Below are positions 50,236 to 63,274 of a stretch of 64,000 bases of DNA, in pieces. Both the position numbers and the translations under genes were made by a program. Origin of the DNA: Branchiostoma belcheri (lineage: Eukaryota; Chordata; Leptocardii; Amphioxiformes; Branchiostomatidae); the NCBI RefSeq assembly GCF_001625305.1, contig NW_017803158.1:150838-214837 (forward strand), given 5' to 3'. The notes below the pieces were generated by a model that saw only the letters and a list, made by a program, of their open reading frames with translations, was not told the DNA's origin and did not search any database. Each line of letters opens with the position of its first letter. Within the stretch, counting starts at the first letter, position 1.

Positions 50236-51763
50236 GGCACGAAAAACCATATTTAAGCATGCTTAAATCGTGCTTAAAGGCGGCGTAATTTCCATCTTTA
50301 CGCACCTTTCCGGCACCTTTCCGTGTACGTAAACATTGTCTTTACGTGCCCTTTCCGTAGTACTGGAAAGATACGTATTTGCACTACTTTAGCGGTGCCT
50401 TTACGCACCTTTTATGTCCGTAAAGGCTTTGTAAATTATTCCTTTAAGTATCGTTTACGGACCTATTTTGGTCGGAAAGCATGCGTTTACTTAAAATTTA
50501 AGAGGTCTTTTAGCTGCCTTTAAGTCCCTCGTAAACATTGTCTTTACGTGCCCTTTCCGTAGTACTGGAAATATACGTATTTGCACTTTAACAGTGCCTT
50601 TACGCACCTTTTATGTCCGTAAAGGCTTTGTAAACTATTCCTTTAATCACTGTTTACGGACAATTTTAAGCTTTAAGTTGCCTTTCCGAACATTTGAATC
50701 GGCTGTGCATAACCTTAACTTACGTCGGTATATGTGAATATGATGACAGAAACAGATATGATCTGAGAACAATTTATTGAGTAAAACATACAAAATACAA
50801 TGATTCCTAATAAAATGTTTTAGAACAAGATGTTAGCTCATACTATATTGTCACATTATTACGTATCCCTCCCCAGCTGCAGATTACGTATAATGAAAAC
50901 AGTTCATAATAATACTTTTCTAAACTAAGCTCACCAATACAAGGAATTGACTACTTGTATCTCCAAACATATATTTGATCAGCTCCCTCGTATACGGCGT
51001 TTTGGGAAAGCTTTCTCCTCCGTCCTCCTGGCTGTTGTCAGACGGGCCGAGCCGGGCCGAGAGTCGTGTTGTCATTGCCACTGCTTAGAAGCCCCTTGAT
51101 CCTTTGCGACTGGGCCTCCACCAATTTCAACATATTCTAAAGAAGCCTTTCCTCGCTCCTTGAGATTCTCAACTTCAGTCATAATGTCTCAATTAGAAGG
51201 AGGGTCGACGTGTCTTCGAAATAGACGCCATAAAAATGAGTTGAGTCCTGTAGATTTGAACCTCGCTGTCTTGTATCCCATTGGGTACCGCCCTATCACA
51301 TGACACGTTCCTCATTGGGTGTCTGCATATGGATACTTTGTAAGTTCACGCGAAGGACATAAAAGCAATGTAAGTTTTGTCATGCTTCACAAATAAAGCA
51401 AAATGAAAGTGCGAAGGCGGCTGGGCGATAAACTCGTTTATCTATTTGCCATTTGGAACATGTTTAGACGTTAAAAAAACAAGCTACGAAACGGAACATT
51501 TGCCTTTCAGAGGCCTTTACGAAGTCGTAAAGTCAACTGAAATATTTCCCACCTTTAATACTTCTTTACATATGCGAAAAGTTTGCTTAAATGTCTTTAT
51601 ATATTTACGTCGTATTTAAGCGCGCTGAAAGGTGGCGGAAAGGCGGAATTTACCTTTCAGCAACCTTTACGAAGCGTAAAGTCAACTTAAATATTTTTCC
51701 ACCTTTAATACCTCTTTACATATTGCGGAAAGTTTGCTTAAATATCTGTTTTCGTGCTGTGTC
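50236..51763. mobile_element. TIR element with internal duplications and a possible captured coding segment
   Basis: GGCACGAAAAACCATATTTA at the left is matched in inverse at the right (TAAATATCTGTTTTCGTGCT). Subterminal sequence rich in TTTACG and CGTAAAG words is duplicated (50323-50520 and 50527-50660). On the minus strand 51075-50935 is a 47-codon frame starting at ATG, containing KTPYTRELIKYMFG and ending at a GTGAGC donor. It could be captured host sequence or a remnant of the element's own gene. Confidence 0.6.
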
Positions 51764-52045
51764 TGTCTCTTTCTAATCATGCGGATACAGAAATAGTGCA
51801 ATCTAAACATACCCCCGTTGTGTCAGAGCCAGCGGAAATCTGCTTGGAAATTAGTCACTTCTATTAAAAAGCTACTATGCTGATTTGGAAAGAACAGAAC
51901 GAACCAACGAGCTGGATTTGCTATTAGTAAGTATCTTTAGTTGTTTACCTTGAATTTGAAGCTATTTGCTCATCCAGCCGTAACCGAATTGACCTTTCAA
52001 TGTGAGAAAGGCTAGACGGTTTACACTCTTGTCTGGCTTATATGA
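51764..52045. other. Short unannotated stretch between TIR elements
   Basis: Nothing supportable was found on either strand. Confidence 0.3.
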
Positions 52046-53487
52046 AGCCCCTGTTACACATTCAGAACCTTCTCCTGACCACCAATCAACCTAGCCTGGT
52101 GTCCTGAGTCTATCGTGCTTTGGGTGGGATCTCTTTGGGTCTGCAGCAGCTTTTCCCCGCCCGACACATTACACCGTGTGTGCCCAGTGGGAGTGTAACA
52201 CCGCCCGTAACACTCCCACCGGGCGGCCAGTTGAGCTGGGCGGGGGAAAACTATTCATAGAGCCCCGAAGGTAGCCCGCTCCAGTCACGATAAACTTGAT
52301 ACCAGACTGCAATCAACCAAGGTTGGCAGAAGTTCGTGAGGCGTCTTACCAGACTAGTATATGCCACGGCCACCTTTCTCTACGAATTGAATCGAGTTTG
52401 AGTTAAACTTTAGCCAAACACTGCCGACCTACTCCCGAACACCACACAACCATGGCTGAACCTTTCGTCCACAGCCGAATGTTTTAAACAGGTGGTTTTA
52501 AACAATTCAGCTGGAGTAGCAGCTAGTAGCCGACCTTGCTACCGACCTTCTCTTAACCATAGTTGGGCTCATGCCATTGAGACTACCGTAGTGAAGAACA
52601 AACATGAAAATCATCCACCCTATTTTTGCCAAACACTATTCATTCTCGGACCTTTATAGAAGGTCCGAGTGGTGGCTAGTAGTAAGTGTGACTGTCTTGG
52701 CATGGAAACGGAGAAATATTGCCTACCATGATATACTCCTGACGACTGGGGGGTCGGTGGCAGGCGTGTACATTCTGTACAAGCTGTGACGGCATCAGGC
52801 CGGACATCTTCGTGGGTTAACGTTGCGTCTAGTCTGCTGGTGCTAAAACAAACACGTCTGGTTCACAATGCAAGTTCACCTTTATGTGCACTATAGGCTC
52901 CACTCCCTGATTTTGGAACAATAGATCACACCCGCTGCATCACTCCCAGCTTAGGTAATGCCTGAGGCGACACACCTTGTACGGCTTCATTCTGCCTGAG
53001 TGCGTTACGAACTTGTCTGTGTAATGTTGCGATGCAGGGATTTGGGGTGGGGGGTAGTGAAGCTCCTGTCACACATAGTCGAATATGGCCTACACAGAAC
53101 CAACTACTGAACTCCTCTCAACCACTCACGGGTTAGGAGTAGGTCAGGAGGAAGGTCGACTGGTCTTTGGCGAGGTCGGCTACTGTTAACATGTTCGGCT
53201 GCGCCAGTCGAATGCTGACCTTGCCAAACACCAGTCGACCTTGCTCCTGACCTTCAAGTTGGTGTGTTACGCCGAAAGGTGGTTATACCGGCTATACAGA
53301 TACAGATACAGAATGCTCCAAATGTTTAAAACATTCGAGTGTGTACGGGAGTTTCGACCATGGTTGTTGGTTGGTTGTCTGGTGTTCGGAAGGATAGCCG
53401 TGGCCTAAATATGCTCTAGTGTCAAATTACAGCCAACTTTTGTCGGATGGTCCTCGGGGGAAGGTTCTGAATGTGTCACAGTGGCTT
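52046..53487. mobile_element. TIR element with nested LINE tail
   Basis: GAAGCCCCTGTTACACATTC is inverted at the right end as GAATGTGTCACAGTGGCTTC, with AGAACCTTC just inside both. Near 53270-53320 GGTTATACCGGCTATACAG and an ACAGAT repeat mark a nested LINE 3' tail. No ORF of note. Confidence 0.7.
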
Positions 53488-54289
53488 CGTGTTGGGATAC
53501 AGTGTTTTTTAGGGGGGGTCGTCTATAAGGGGTTGGGGGCTGATGTAAACACCAGACAATGTATATTCTGACTTAAACTTAACATATGAGGCATAGTACA
53601 CCAGGTATACCAGAGACACTTGAGTTTCTTATGTGGTTCTCTCGATATCATGTGTACACAGACTTTAATACAATGGGACGAAAAGAAGCCGATTTAGAAG
53701 GAAGTGTGGTTGAGTAGCTTAAGTCATGGATATGCAGTCAACAAGAAGAACCTAGGCGGGCCGCCAAGTTGTCTCTGATTGCTTTGTCGAAAATTATGGG
53801 TGTGGGGAGTCAAAATTGGAGGGATGGGCTGCAGGTCTTTCAGGTGGACTGACGCCAAATTGGCTTCGGAGAATTGCGGTCGTGGTAACAGCCAGAGGCA
53901 TGAAAAGCTCGGAATTTCAACCTTAGTACTCTTGAACTTTGTGAACTTGAAGGTATTCAATGCGATTTCAGGGCAGCGAAACGGAAAAAAAGGAGCAAAT
54001 CTGTCTGATGTTGACATTTACTGCCATTTCTTCGCACATTTGAGCACATTCTTAGCACCCTGGATTGAGTTGAGAATTTTAGGACATTTTTGGCATTTTT
54101 TCACAGTATTTCAGTATTTTAAAATAGGCTACAAACAATTTATGTTAGGACTCCCATACATAGCTAGAACCATCCTACGATACAAAAGAAGCAACCGTTT
54201 TCCGTCAGTGACATGTCATTTTCGCCTCATAGATATCAGTGTGCAATTGCATAGCGTTTTTTGGATAAAAAACACCGGTTTTTACCTCC
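53488..54289. other. Gene-free repeat-like stretch
   Basis: GTTGACATTTACTGCCATTTC near 54012 is inverted near 36320-36350, so part of this is dispersed repeat. The overlapping frames of about 100-200 codons on both strands (53724-54393) show no domain. Confidence 0.4.
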
Positions 54290-55050
54290 ATCAAAAAAAG
54301 GTTTTGTTTTGTCAGGTATTGTTTTTGGCGTGTCTGTGTGTGTGTGTGTGTGTGTTTGTGTTTCCGGACATTTGCGGCCAGCATAACTTTTGATCCTTTG
54401 AATGGATTGAAATGAAATTTGGTATGTGGATACGTGATGGGTAGGCAAAGGTCAAGGTCAAATATGGGCCTGCTAGTGGCTGACCTTGGTACTGCAGCAG
54501 AACTTCCGGTTTTTGTATCTTCTGTCCTGAACATGCTATGGTCTTGAGATTTTTGTGACAGATAGCTTTTTCTGTCAGGAAGGAATGATTGGTGTGGGTT
54601 TGGTCCCCCTAGCAGCCTGTTCTGGAACTATATGTACAGGGGACTTTCTGGCGAAATCTTTTAAAGCCGAGAAGTCCAGATACTAGTAGGAAGAACATAT
54701 TTTATCATTTTTGCTCTGTAGGTAGCTGAGAGAGAGATGTACATAATCAGATGCAAATTATTCAAATAAAGACCTAATTTGCATAATAGGGAGGAATTTC
54801 CATTATTAGAGTGTTTTATTAACAGTTTTTTTGTACATGTAATCTATTTAATCTATGGCAGGTGGAACATCAATAGATATCAGTCATGGAAAATATGACC
54901 TAATTTGTGTAATTAATGTGAAAATTCTGTGATTCCTTATTGGTGAATAATGGTAATTTTATGCCTTGTGACATGTGTAAGTTATTTAAAGTTTAACATC
55001 ACTATGCATATATTATGCTAATATAACTGTCATTTGCATAATTAATCAGT
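54290..55050 (+). repeat. Long dispersed repeat with GT microsatellite, copy 2
   Basis: Same orientation and word order as 46008-46800 (GTATTGTTTTTGGCGTGTC, GT run, GGTCAAGGTCAAATATGGGC, GAACATGCTATGGTCTTGA, CACTATGCATATATTATG). Confidence 0.75.
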
Positions 55051-55064
55051 ATATAAATGAAGTA

Positions 55065-55534
55065 CAGTCAAACCTGTCTAAGCCGGCCACCCAGGGCACC
55101 AAAGAAAAATTGCCAATTGGACAGGTGGTCTCCTTACAACATCACTGAGGCATAAATGGTTTCCAAGTCAAGATGTTCTAATGTCAAATACTGTAAATGC
55201 ATTTGGGGAGGGTGGCACATGGAATAATTAACGCCAAACAAAAACTTCATCCAGTAGTCGAGGCAAACTGGCTGGTTTCTCCATGATTTCTCATTTAGTT
55301 ATCATCAATAATCAACATGATCGAAAATGGTGTGGTCACCATGGACAGGTGTCGGGCCTTGAACGGACCCAACTCAGGGTGGTCGCGGTCGTGTTGACCA
55401 GGTGGTCACCTTGGACAGGTTGCTTAATGCTTGAATGTGTCAATGGGGAAAAGTTTTGGGACCGAGAAAAATAAGTTAAGTACTATGGACAGGTGGTCTG
55501 CTTGAAGAGGTGGTCTCCTTGGCAGGTTTGACTG
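55065..55534. mobile_element. Tc1/mariner (pogo-like) MITE
   Basis: Ends CAGTCAAACCTGTC and GACAGG-type inverse (GGCAGGTTTGACTG) are flanked by TA on both sides, typical of pogo/Tigger-related MITEs. The interior repeats GGACAGGTGGTC words. A fragment of a similar end lies at about 6576-6592 (GGTTTGACTGTA). Confidence 0.82.
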
Positions 55535-56280
55535 TATACACTAAATTCAAACACCCAAAAGGTTAGAATATGCACTAGTGGTCGTTATTGACAACAAAAA
55601 GACGGGCAGAACAGTAAATTTTACTTCAACCTTACACATGACATAGCCATAGCTCAGTACTATAACTACTCCAAAGCCTTACACTCACTGGGTAATCAGT
55701 GCCAAGTAACCTTTAACCTTTGAACTCTTGTTTGACATTTGGCGCGCGTGCCACACAGATACTCTGGCATGGAGAAATACCGGCGCCAAGACATTTAGAT
55801 TCAGAAGTTCCTGGCAGCGCCTTGCGTCAAATGACAAGGATGATTTTCCCTTGAATTCCATGAAGTAGACTTGCGTGTCTTCAGCTTACAGGTGGCCCAC
55901 TCGACGGACATTCCAAACAGATATGAGGTGGGTGGGGGGCAGGTGGTGAAAAAATTACGTTCGATTTTGTTTTTCAATAGCAGTTTTAGACCCGTGGATT
56001 TGAAGCCGACTAGTGTTTCGACTAGTATTTTAGATAAACGTACAAATTCGTACGTTTGCCAAATTGAGCAAAAAGTGACGTGTAATGCTAATGGATTTTG
56101 AAGCTAAAGTACACGCCCCAAGGAGGTCAATTTGAATTTTGACTGACCTAGAATGTTTTCAGATGGACTTGTGGACTTTGCACTTCGTTGCTCTTCGTTG
56201 CACTTCGTTGCGCAATAGTAAGTTGAAGTCTGCACTAGGACATAGGACATACCACAAACAGTTGGAAACGAAATTGCAAA
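55535..56280 (+). promoter_or_regulatory. Upstream region of the second ABCC gene
   Basis: It includes a CpG-containing patch (GGCGCGCGTGCC near 55740, CCGGCGCC near 55785) and four CTTCGTTG-type repeats at 56175-56215. No TATA box or exon was identified with confidence. Acceptor-like TTTTCAG at 56155-56161 leaves open a 5' UTR intron. Confidence 0.35.
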
Positions 56281-59200
56281 ATGGCAAGGAAAAAAGCTGC
56301 CAAGGAGAACTTCTTCAAGTTCAACAACAAGCAGAAGGCGGTGAAAGAGAACACCTATGTCAGCGGCAGGCGGACTTCTTCATATCATGAAGCAGTCGGG
56401 TTTGATTACTGGGACACAGGGTATGAGGAGGTGGACATGGACTACAGGGATATGAACAAGAAGTCTTGGAAGTACAAGGAAAGCACCAAGACGTTTATAC
56501 CCATCAGATCAAAACCAGAGTGAGTACGCTTTCAAAATCATCTTTTAGGCCGTGACAATTTCATTTGTAGGTTTTTGAATGGTTTTCAGAAACAATTTGA
56601 ACTTTCACACCTCCTTAATTTTATGGAAGACATCCACTGAAGACCCCCAAACTAGTGCGCGCGGGCGACTGAAATAAACATCCGGCCAAAAATATAAACG
56701 CTACTAAACCACAGGAAGACAAAGGCAAAGCTGGTATTGTGGATTTGTGGCAGAACATAGCGACATAATATTACGACACAGCCGGCACATGCTGGCTTTT
56801 GCAAAATTTATGAATCGACACTGTAGTGTAGGTATTTACTAAGGTCTTGAGTATAGCATGGGAGCTTTGGTAGCCTGGATGCCATCATCCAGAGTTACCA
56901 CCGGCTTCGTATTGTCGCTATATAGCAAGCTACCATGGACTTCCCAGGATAACATGATTTTTTTTTTTTTAAGGACAGGTGGAAATCAATGCGCAAGCGG
57001 ATGTCATCCATAAAATTAAGTCAGTGTGGCCTAACGCCGAAAAGAAAACAGGCCTAAGTTATGATAGGAGCCATGAAGTCAGCATATCAGGCTGGTTTCT
57101 TGTCCAAACAATGAATTTTAGACTTTTAAACCACTGCATTTTAGTTAAGAAAAATTTTAGCAATCATTGTAAATATTTTTTTACATTCATAATAAAGCAC
57201 CACATATACAACTAAAAATTCAGTCATCACCATGAAAATAATTTTATTGCCTTTCGTGTTCAGTAATAATATTTTGCAATACAGTCTCTACATGGCAGCC
57301 TCTACATGTTCTTTTCACTGTGTTAGACCTAGGAAAAAAGTCTTTGATTATGCAACCAACCGATCTGACATAGTGGTGCATACTGGTATACTGGACCAAA
57401 TCATGATCACAACCAGACCTACATGTAACTGTTTCAGTTCAAGTTCAGTTCAAGTTCAGTTCAAATACTAGACTACTCATGCATTTCAGTGTTATAGTTA
57501 TACTGATTTGTTGGATCAGTTTATTAGCTTGAGTAATATGTAAAACAAAAACAAACAAGACTGGCAATGAAAAGATACATTGCCATGGCGACGATGATTG
57601 CTGTCAGGGTTATTGTTTGCATGGCACTGCCATCATTTCATGATTTTGAGGAAGCCTTGGTAGCTGTTAAGTCTAGACAGATACAGTGCACTCCTCCCCT
57701 GAGTGTATAGTGAACAAGCCCCGGGGTCACAGAAAGTAGGCAGAGAGGTCTTCCCAAGGGTTCCAGGAATGTGGGCATAGATGTGGGTCAGAGACATGCC
57801 TGTGGACATTCCGCATGCCTGTGGACAAATGCCTGTACCATTCCTAGAATTCTTGCAAATTGCACACAATACTGTACCATTAGGCTCCTCCCTGAGAAGT
57901 CGCCAAAAAGATATATAGATATAAAGATATAAAGAACAGGTGAATCCCTACTTCCAACCCTTTTCTTTTTCAGGACCGACATGTGAGGAAAGGGAATTGC
58001 TATTATCAGCTTTTAATTTTCTCACCCGTTCCATTTGACAGGCAGCCGTCAGTGAACCCACTAGATGATGCAGGTCTGCTGTCCTTCATGACCGTCACAT
58101 GGCTGACTCCGCTCATCAAAATGGCGAACAAGGGCAAGCTGACACTGGACAACGTCTGGCAACATTCACCACTTGACACGGCAAAACCCAATTATAAAAG
58201 GTACAGTAAGAGTAGAGATAAGTAGCTTTCCCTGCAGTTTTGAATTAAAGTGATTATTTCTGGGATGGAAGTATTGTTATGGGTGGTGCTGGTTCACTGG
58301 GGTTTGTGTGTTTTGGTTCCGGAGTTAGAAGGATGGTGTAATAATCAAGTACAAATAGTAAGTAAAGCATAGAATTAATAAACCAACTAATCAGGGAGAA
58401 TAGACTGTGGTCATTTATAGTTATCACAAAATGAGGGAAAGGACAATTTATAAGAGCCGGTATTTTTGTTACAGCGTGTCTTAAATGTACCTGTACATGT
58501 ATGTTTCTTCCTTTTCATGTCCTTAGTGCTGAAGTGTATATCATGGATGTTAACGTCGCATAGATTTGATGACTGAAATCATGCTGGCATACTTGACAAG
58601 CTTAGCTGTGTTCAACTTCAATTTACAGTCAATGCAAGTTTGATAATGGCCATTGATATATTTGACAACATCTTTCCCTCTGTCAATTTAACGTTATAAG
58701 TGTTCTAAGCAAAAGATTTTATACATTTTGTATTATGAGACTATATTGTGTTGAAAGTGATATTATTGTGCCCAGGATTGTGTACTGTGTAATCTTGGTA
58801 TTAAACATAAACTATGGTTTGGTATCAGAGTAAGTACATCATACATGTACAGTCATATGAGTTAATAAATCATTTCTATGATGTATGTAGTTCATTAACA
58901 TGAACCATATCATTCTACTTCCCAGTGAGGTTTGAAATCTTTTTATGTTTACATATTGTTTTTGCTCCATTTCTTCTTCTTCTGTTCCAAACACTAACCT
59001 CTGACCTGGCCAATGGCCTCTTTTGTTGATGTCTGTCACCATAGTAACTGGTGTTGGGTTACATAATGTTGCAATTTCATAGTAGGCATTTAGACTCCTG
59101 TCACCATATACATGTATGTCAGTGTGTTTGAGTCAGAATTAACAGAGAAGACCATATCCGAAGGTAAACATTATGTAGTTAAGTTCAGTTCAGTTTATTA

Positions 59201-62200
59201 CGATACCCTTTAGAACGTTAGGGCTAATCTTCCAGGGCTCATTCCACATTACACACACAGTACAAATATACACATATGACTACAAATTTGCATACACGTT
59301 GAGGTTACATGCATATGCAAATGTTATTTTTCTAATATTTTATTATTTTTGTTATACTTAGGCCATGTTGATTTGATTATATGGATGACATCCTCTGGGA
59401 ACCCCAAAACTGATGCGAGCGCGCAAATAAAAAAAAAGTTTTGCAAAAAAAAAAAGTTGCTTTCATGAAATCTACGTTGTTATGAAGGTCGAACAAATGA
59501 CACAGAGTATGGTATGGTGAATAATCTACTCTTTAAATTTATTTCTTTGCATTTTAGTTTTTTTGTTTGATTTTGGCATTCTACGATGTTGGAATCGTTT
59601 TCAAATATTTTTTTTGCAACTTTCGGTATATATTTGCTCATTTTGCAACTGTTTTGTACAATTTACAGTGTGGTTGGAAACTTTTTTTTTTTGGAAACGG
59701 CCGAGAATTCATGCGCGCGTGGATGTCATCCATATAATCAAATCAACAAGAGTTCTCCCTCTTGTGTTGGAACAAGTCAAACTCTATTTAAACTATATTA
59801 AAAAAAACATATTTTTTGTCTCCGTTTCTTCCTGTTCTTTTCCAAACAAATAAATTACCTGAACCAGACATCTGTCACCATGATGGTAACTGGTGTTGGG
59901 TTACATCATGTTGCAACTTTGTAGCAGGAGGGATTTAGCCTCCTATCACACCATATGTATGAACGTGTTTGAGTCACAATTAATAGAGCAGACCATATGC
60001 CAAGCTAAGCATTATGCATTTGCTTTGCAAATGATTACTTCTAGTTTGAAATGTAACTTTCATTTTCCCCCAGATTTGAGAGGCTGTGGCAGGAGGAGGT
60101 TGAGAGGGTGGGGATGGAGAAAGCGTCGCTGCCCAGAACCATCTGGAGGTTCACCAGGACCAGGATGCTGATGAGTCTACTCGCTATCCTCATCTTTTCA
60201 GCAGGCACCTTTCTTCTTCCAGTATGTAGTTTATTCACCTCATCTATACAATATAGTATAATCTGTATCTGCATAGCTGGTATAACCAACCTTCAGCGTT
60301 ACACTCAAGCTTTATAACGGCACGCGGCACAGTGGCAGCTGACTAAATTACACTGAATGACTTGCTACACCTAACCCTTGAACATCTAACCTAAGTACTC
60401 TATCTAAACATTGTTTTAAGCTGTTTAATGACATGTACTGCATGTACAGTGAGTTCCACTCTGACCATATTCCATATAGGTCTACTGGAAAGAATGAGTT
60501 TTTGAGCACATCAATCAATTGATTGATAACTTCAGTATTTAAAGGCTTGGCTATTTCTTGTTCTTTCTGGGATACTTAGTAGTTGGTACGTCCAACAGTT
60601 TATTAGTCGTTTTGTACATCATGCATAGTCTGGACATTTTCATCTTTCTTTCAGTGACACCCACCCAATTTGTAACGATTTGTAAAGATTTTTAAAGATG
60701 ACCAATTATTTGTGTGAGATTTTCCTTCACTTCATTTACTGTAACATTAAAATGCACATATCTTACTTTCGCAGCAGGAAGTGGCTTTATTTTCACAGTT
60801 GTCATGATGGCCTCTTAACACAAAATCATGACACTATGAATACGTGTTTTGTATTTTATATTGTACTACAGATTATTTCAATCACAAACTTCAAACACTG
60901 CAAAAAGTAAATCTGATAGTGTGTATGAGTGAGTACATGTAGTGTGTGGATGATATGCTTTGTTTTAATCAAACAGCTTATCAGATGTAATAAACTAGTC
61001 TAAAGAACAAGAGCAACCAATGCTTGGAAGATGACATTAAACTTTGAAAGAGAAATTGCTAGATAGGGCCATCCCTTACATTATACTTATGCTTACATGT
61101 ACATGTGTGTAGTATTAGCTATTGATACATGTGAAAGTCATATCCCAACATCACTGACATCGCTTGATTTATGATAATCTATTTTCTCCTTTTTTCAGGC
61201 TTTTTTGGTCAGAAGCCTCTTGAGATACACCGAGTCCCCGGACACAAACTGGCCACTGGGAATCGGCTTGGTCATTGCCATTTTTGTCACTGAAGAAGCC
61301 AGGTACATTGTACACTGTGATTTTTTTTAGTGATTTAGGCTACATTGACTTAATTTTATGGATGACATCCTCTGAAGACTCCAAACTAGTGTGCGCGGGC
61401 GAATAAAAAAAAATTCCGGCCAAAAATACAAATGCTACTAAACCACAAGAATACAAAGCTGGTATTGTGAATTTGCGTCAGTACATAGCGACGTATGCTG
61501 GTTTTATGCTGGCACATGATGGTTTTATGCGGAGTTTAATATGATTCGGCACTGTACGTATGTACTGAGTTCTTGAGTCGTGGAGCTTTGGTAGCCTGGG
61601 TGCCTGGCTCCGTATTGTCACTAACTACCATAGACTACCCAGGCCTAGAGCCCGGCCAGAGCCTCAGAGGACGTCATGATCTTTTCTCTTTTTTGAGAAC
61701 AGGCGAAAATCAATGTGTGCGTGGATATCATCCATAAAATTAAGTTGGTGTGGCGCTTAGGCAACTCTCTTTTTAAATCTTTGTATGGACGTGTTGGCTG
61801 AGTTGTGCGTTTGTCTTTTTGTCCTAATTGCTTCTGTTACATGGTGGGTGGTAGGTGATTTTGACTGACGATTGACAGGAAAATTGGAACCCTGAGATAT
61901 AAAACCTCGACATATGATAACTTTATTGCGCAACAGTTGTACAGGGTACAAAGTATGGCATCTACTAACTTAAGTAAGTACATGTCAACTACATTTTCGT
62001 AAGGCTAACCTAACTAATACAGAAGTGGGTGGCTAGTATGAGATATTAGGTATCAACTTACACAATCATTGGAGGAGTTTCTAATATCCATACAGTCTTT
62101 GATATATAGCCCTATGAATAGCATGTAGAAATTGTCACAAGTCAATATGTAATTTAAATTTGCTTTTCAAGTTGATCGTCGTAAATGCTGGACATATATG

Positions 62201-63234
62201 TTATTCAGAGCATTGTGTTGGGTTGCAACATGGGCCATTGCCTACCGCAGCGGCATCAGAGTACTGGGGGCCATCCTGACACTCATCTTCACCAAGATTA
62301 CACGGCTCAGAAGTCTCAAGGACAAGACAGTAGGGGAGGTCTGTACTTCCCATCCCTTATATTCTTTTTAAGCAGAAACTGCATTATGCAACATAATAGG
62401 TTGATATAAAAAGTCAATTTATTTACGATGTTAGATGAGCCAACCCTACTGTATTCAAGTAAATGCCATTCAGGAAGTTGCCAAAATATTAACACCATTA
62501 CCCATGTTTGTTTACATTCTAGAATTTGTGGTGGTGCCCCAAAATAAGTCCTTGTGTGGGCTGTTGTAGCACCTACCACTAATATCACAAATGTAAATGA
62601 TTGTACTTGTCTTGTATGTTAAAAAGTGGATGTATATTGTCATTGCCATTGTTAAAAAGTGGATGTAAAATTTAATGACAATTACATTTTTCTCTATTAA
62701 AGTATATTTTAATTTTTGTGCAAAAATGTTACATAAGGCCCCTTTAATTCTTAATCCAGGAACACACCTCCTGTGATTATTTTATAACTATATTAGGGGT
62801 GACTAAAATTACAAGTCTGTAGCAAAAAGTGGTGAAATTTCCATGTACATTTGCAAACTAAATTATCTGTTTGTTCAACTAGAAGATTGGATTGTGCAAA
62901 AATCCCTCACAAAAAGTAGGATTTACATTTTGTAAATCAAGATATTTAGGTTTGTTTTATTTCTTGGATGAAGAAAAGAGTTAACTGTAATAAATTTAGA
63001 ATTATCCTTGGCTAATAATTATAGTTTGGTAAATAAATGTAAATTCTTTTTTATTCACAGTTGGTGAATCTGTGTGCCAATGATGGCCAGCGGGTGTTTG
63101 AAGCCACAATTTTGTTCATCTTCATGTTCCAAGCCCCGGTAGTCTTTGTGTTGGGTCTTTGCTACAGCGTGTACCTGATTGGTCCAGCTTCACTAGTGGG
63201 ATGTTTCGTCATCGTCCTCTACTATCCTTGCCAG
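56281..63234 (+). CDS. ABCC5/MRP5-like ABC transporter, 5' part of gene (6 exons)
   Basis: Exons 56281-56519, 58042-58200, 60074-60221, 61199-61302, 62209-62338 and 63061-63234 all have AG/GT borders and join in phase to 318 residues. The start ATG has a good context (AAAATGG) and no earlier in-frame ATG. The cytoplasmic N-terminus (MARKKAAKENFFKF) is not conserved. Then come the family segments PLDDAGLLSFMTVTWLTPLI, FERLWQEEVERVG, a first membrane helix (MLMSLLAILIFSAGTFLLP), WAIAYRSGIRVLGAILTLIF and LVNLCANDGQRVFEA, matching the order in ABCC5 TMD1. The short form without TMD0 fits. The rest lies beyond the right edge. Same orientation as the gene at 614-15906. Confidence 0.93.
56613..57032. 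mobile_element. MITE of the 34534-35000 subfamily
   Basis: CCTTAATTTTATGGAAGACA at the left is inverted at the right (ATCCATAAAATTAAGTCAG). Intronic in the second ABCC gene. Confidence 0.65.
58960..59180 (+). repeat. Dispersed intronic repeat, copy 3 of 4
   Basis: Contains CTCCATTTCTTCTTCTTCTG, ACCTCTGACCTGGCC and GTAACTGGTGTTGGGTTACA, like 5908-6175. Confidence 0.65.
59359..59748. mobile_element. MITE of the 17198-17587 subfamily
   Basis: GGCCATGTTGATTTGATTAT is inverted at the right as ATAATCAAATCAAC. The interior ACCCCAAAACTGATGCG and long A-run are shared with 17198-17587. Confidence 0.7.
59820..60050 (+). repeat. Dispersed intronic repeat, copy 4 of 4
   Basis: TTTCTTCCTGTTCTTTTCC, then GGTAACTGGTGTTGGGTTAC and AGCAGACCATATGCCAAGC. 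It ends 24 bp before exon 60074-60221. Confidence 0.6.
60255..60310 (-). mobile_element. LINE 3'-tail fragment, minus orientation
   Basis: GTATCTGCATAGCTGGTATA is the inverse of the tail GGCTATACAGATACAGATAC seen at 53290-53320 and 63755-63785. Confidence 0.5.
61342..61757. mobile_element. MITE of the 34534-35000 subfamily, third copy
   Basis: GACTTAATTTTATGGATGAC at the left is inverted at the right (CATCCATAAAATTAAG). The interior GGCCAAAAATACAAATGC and CAAAGCTGGTATTGTG are shared with 56613-57032. Confidence 0.7.
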
Positions 63235-63274
63235 GTATCTGTATTCAGTATAGCAGGTACATGTACATGTATAA

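Noticed and set aside
53724-54393. Overlapping frames of 97 and 204 codons
   Set aside because: Both strands are open in repeat-like sequence and run into a GT microsatellite; no domain.
57633-57982. Minus-strand frames of 64-78 codons
   Set aside because: Intronic to the second ABCC gene, no domain, no phase-matching splice sites.
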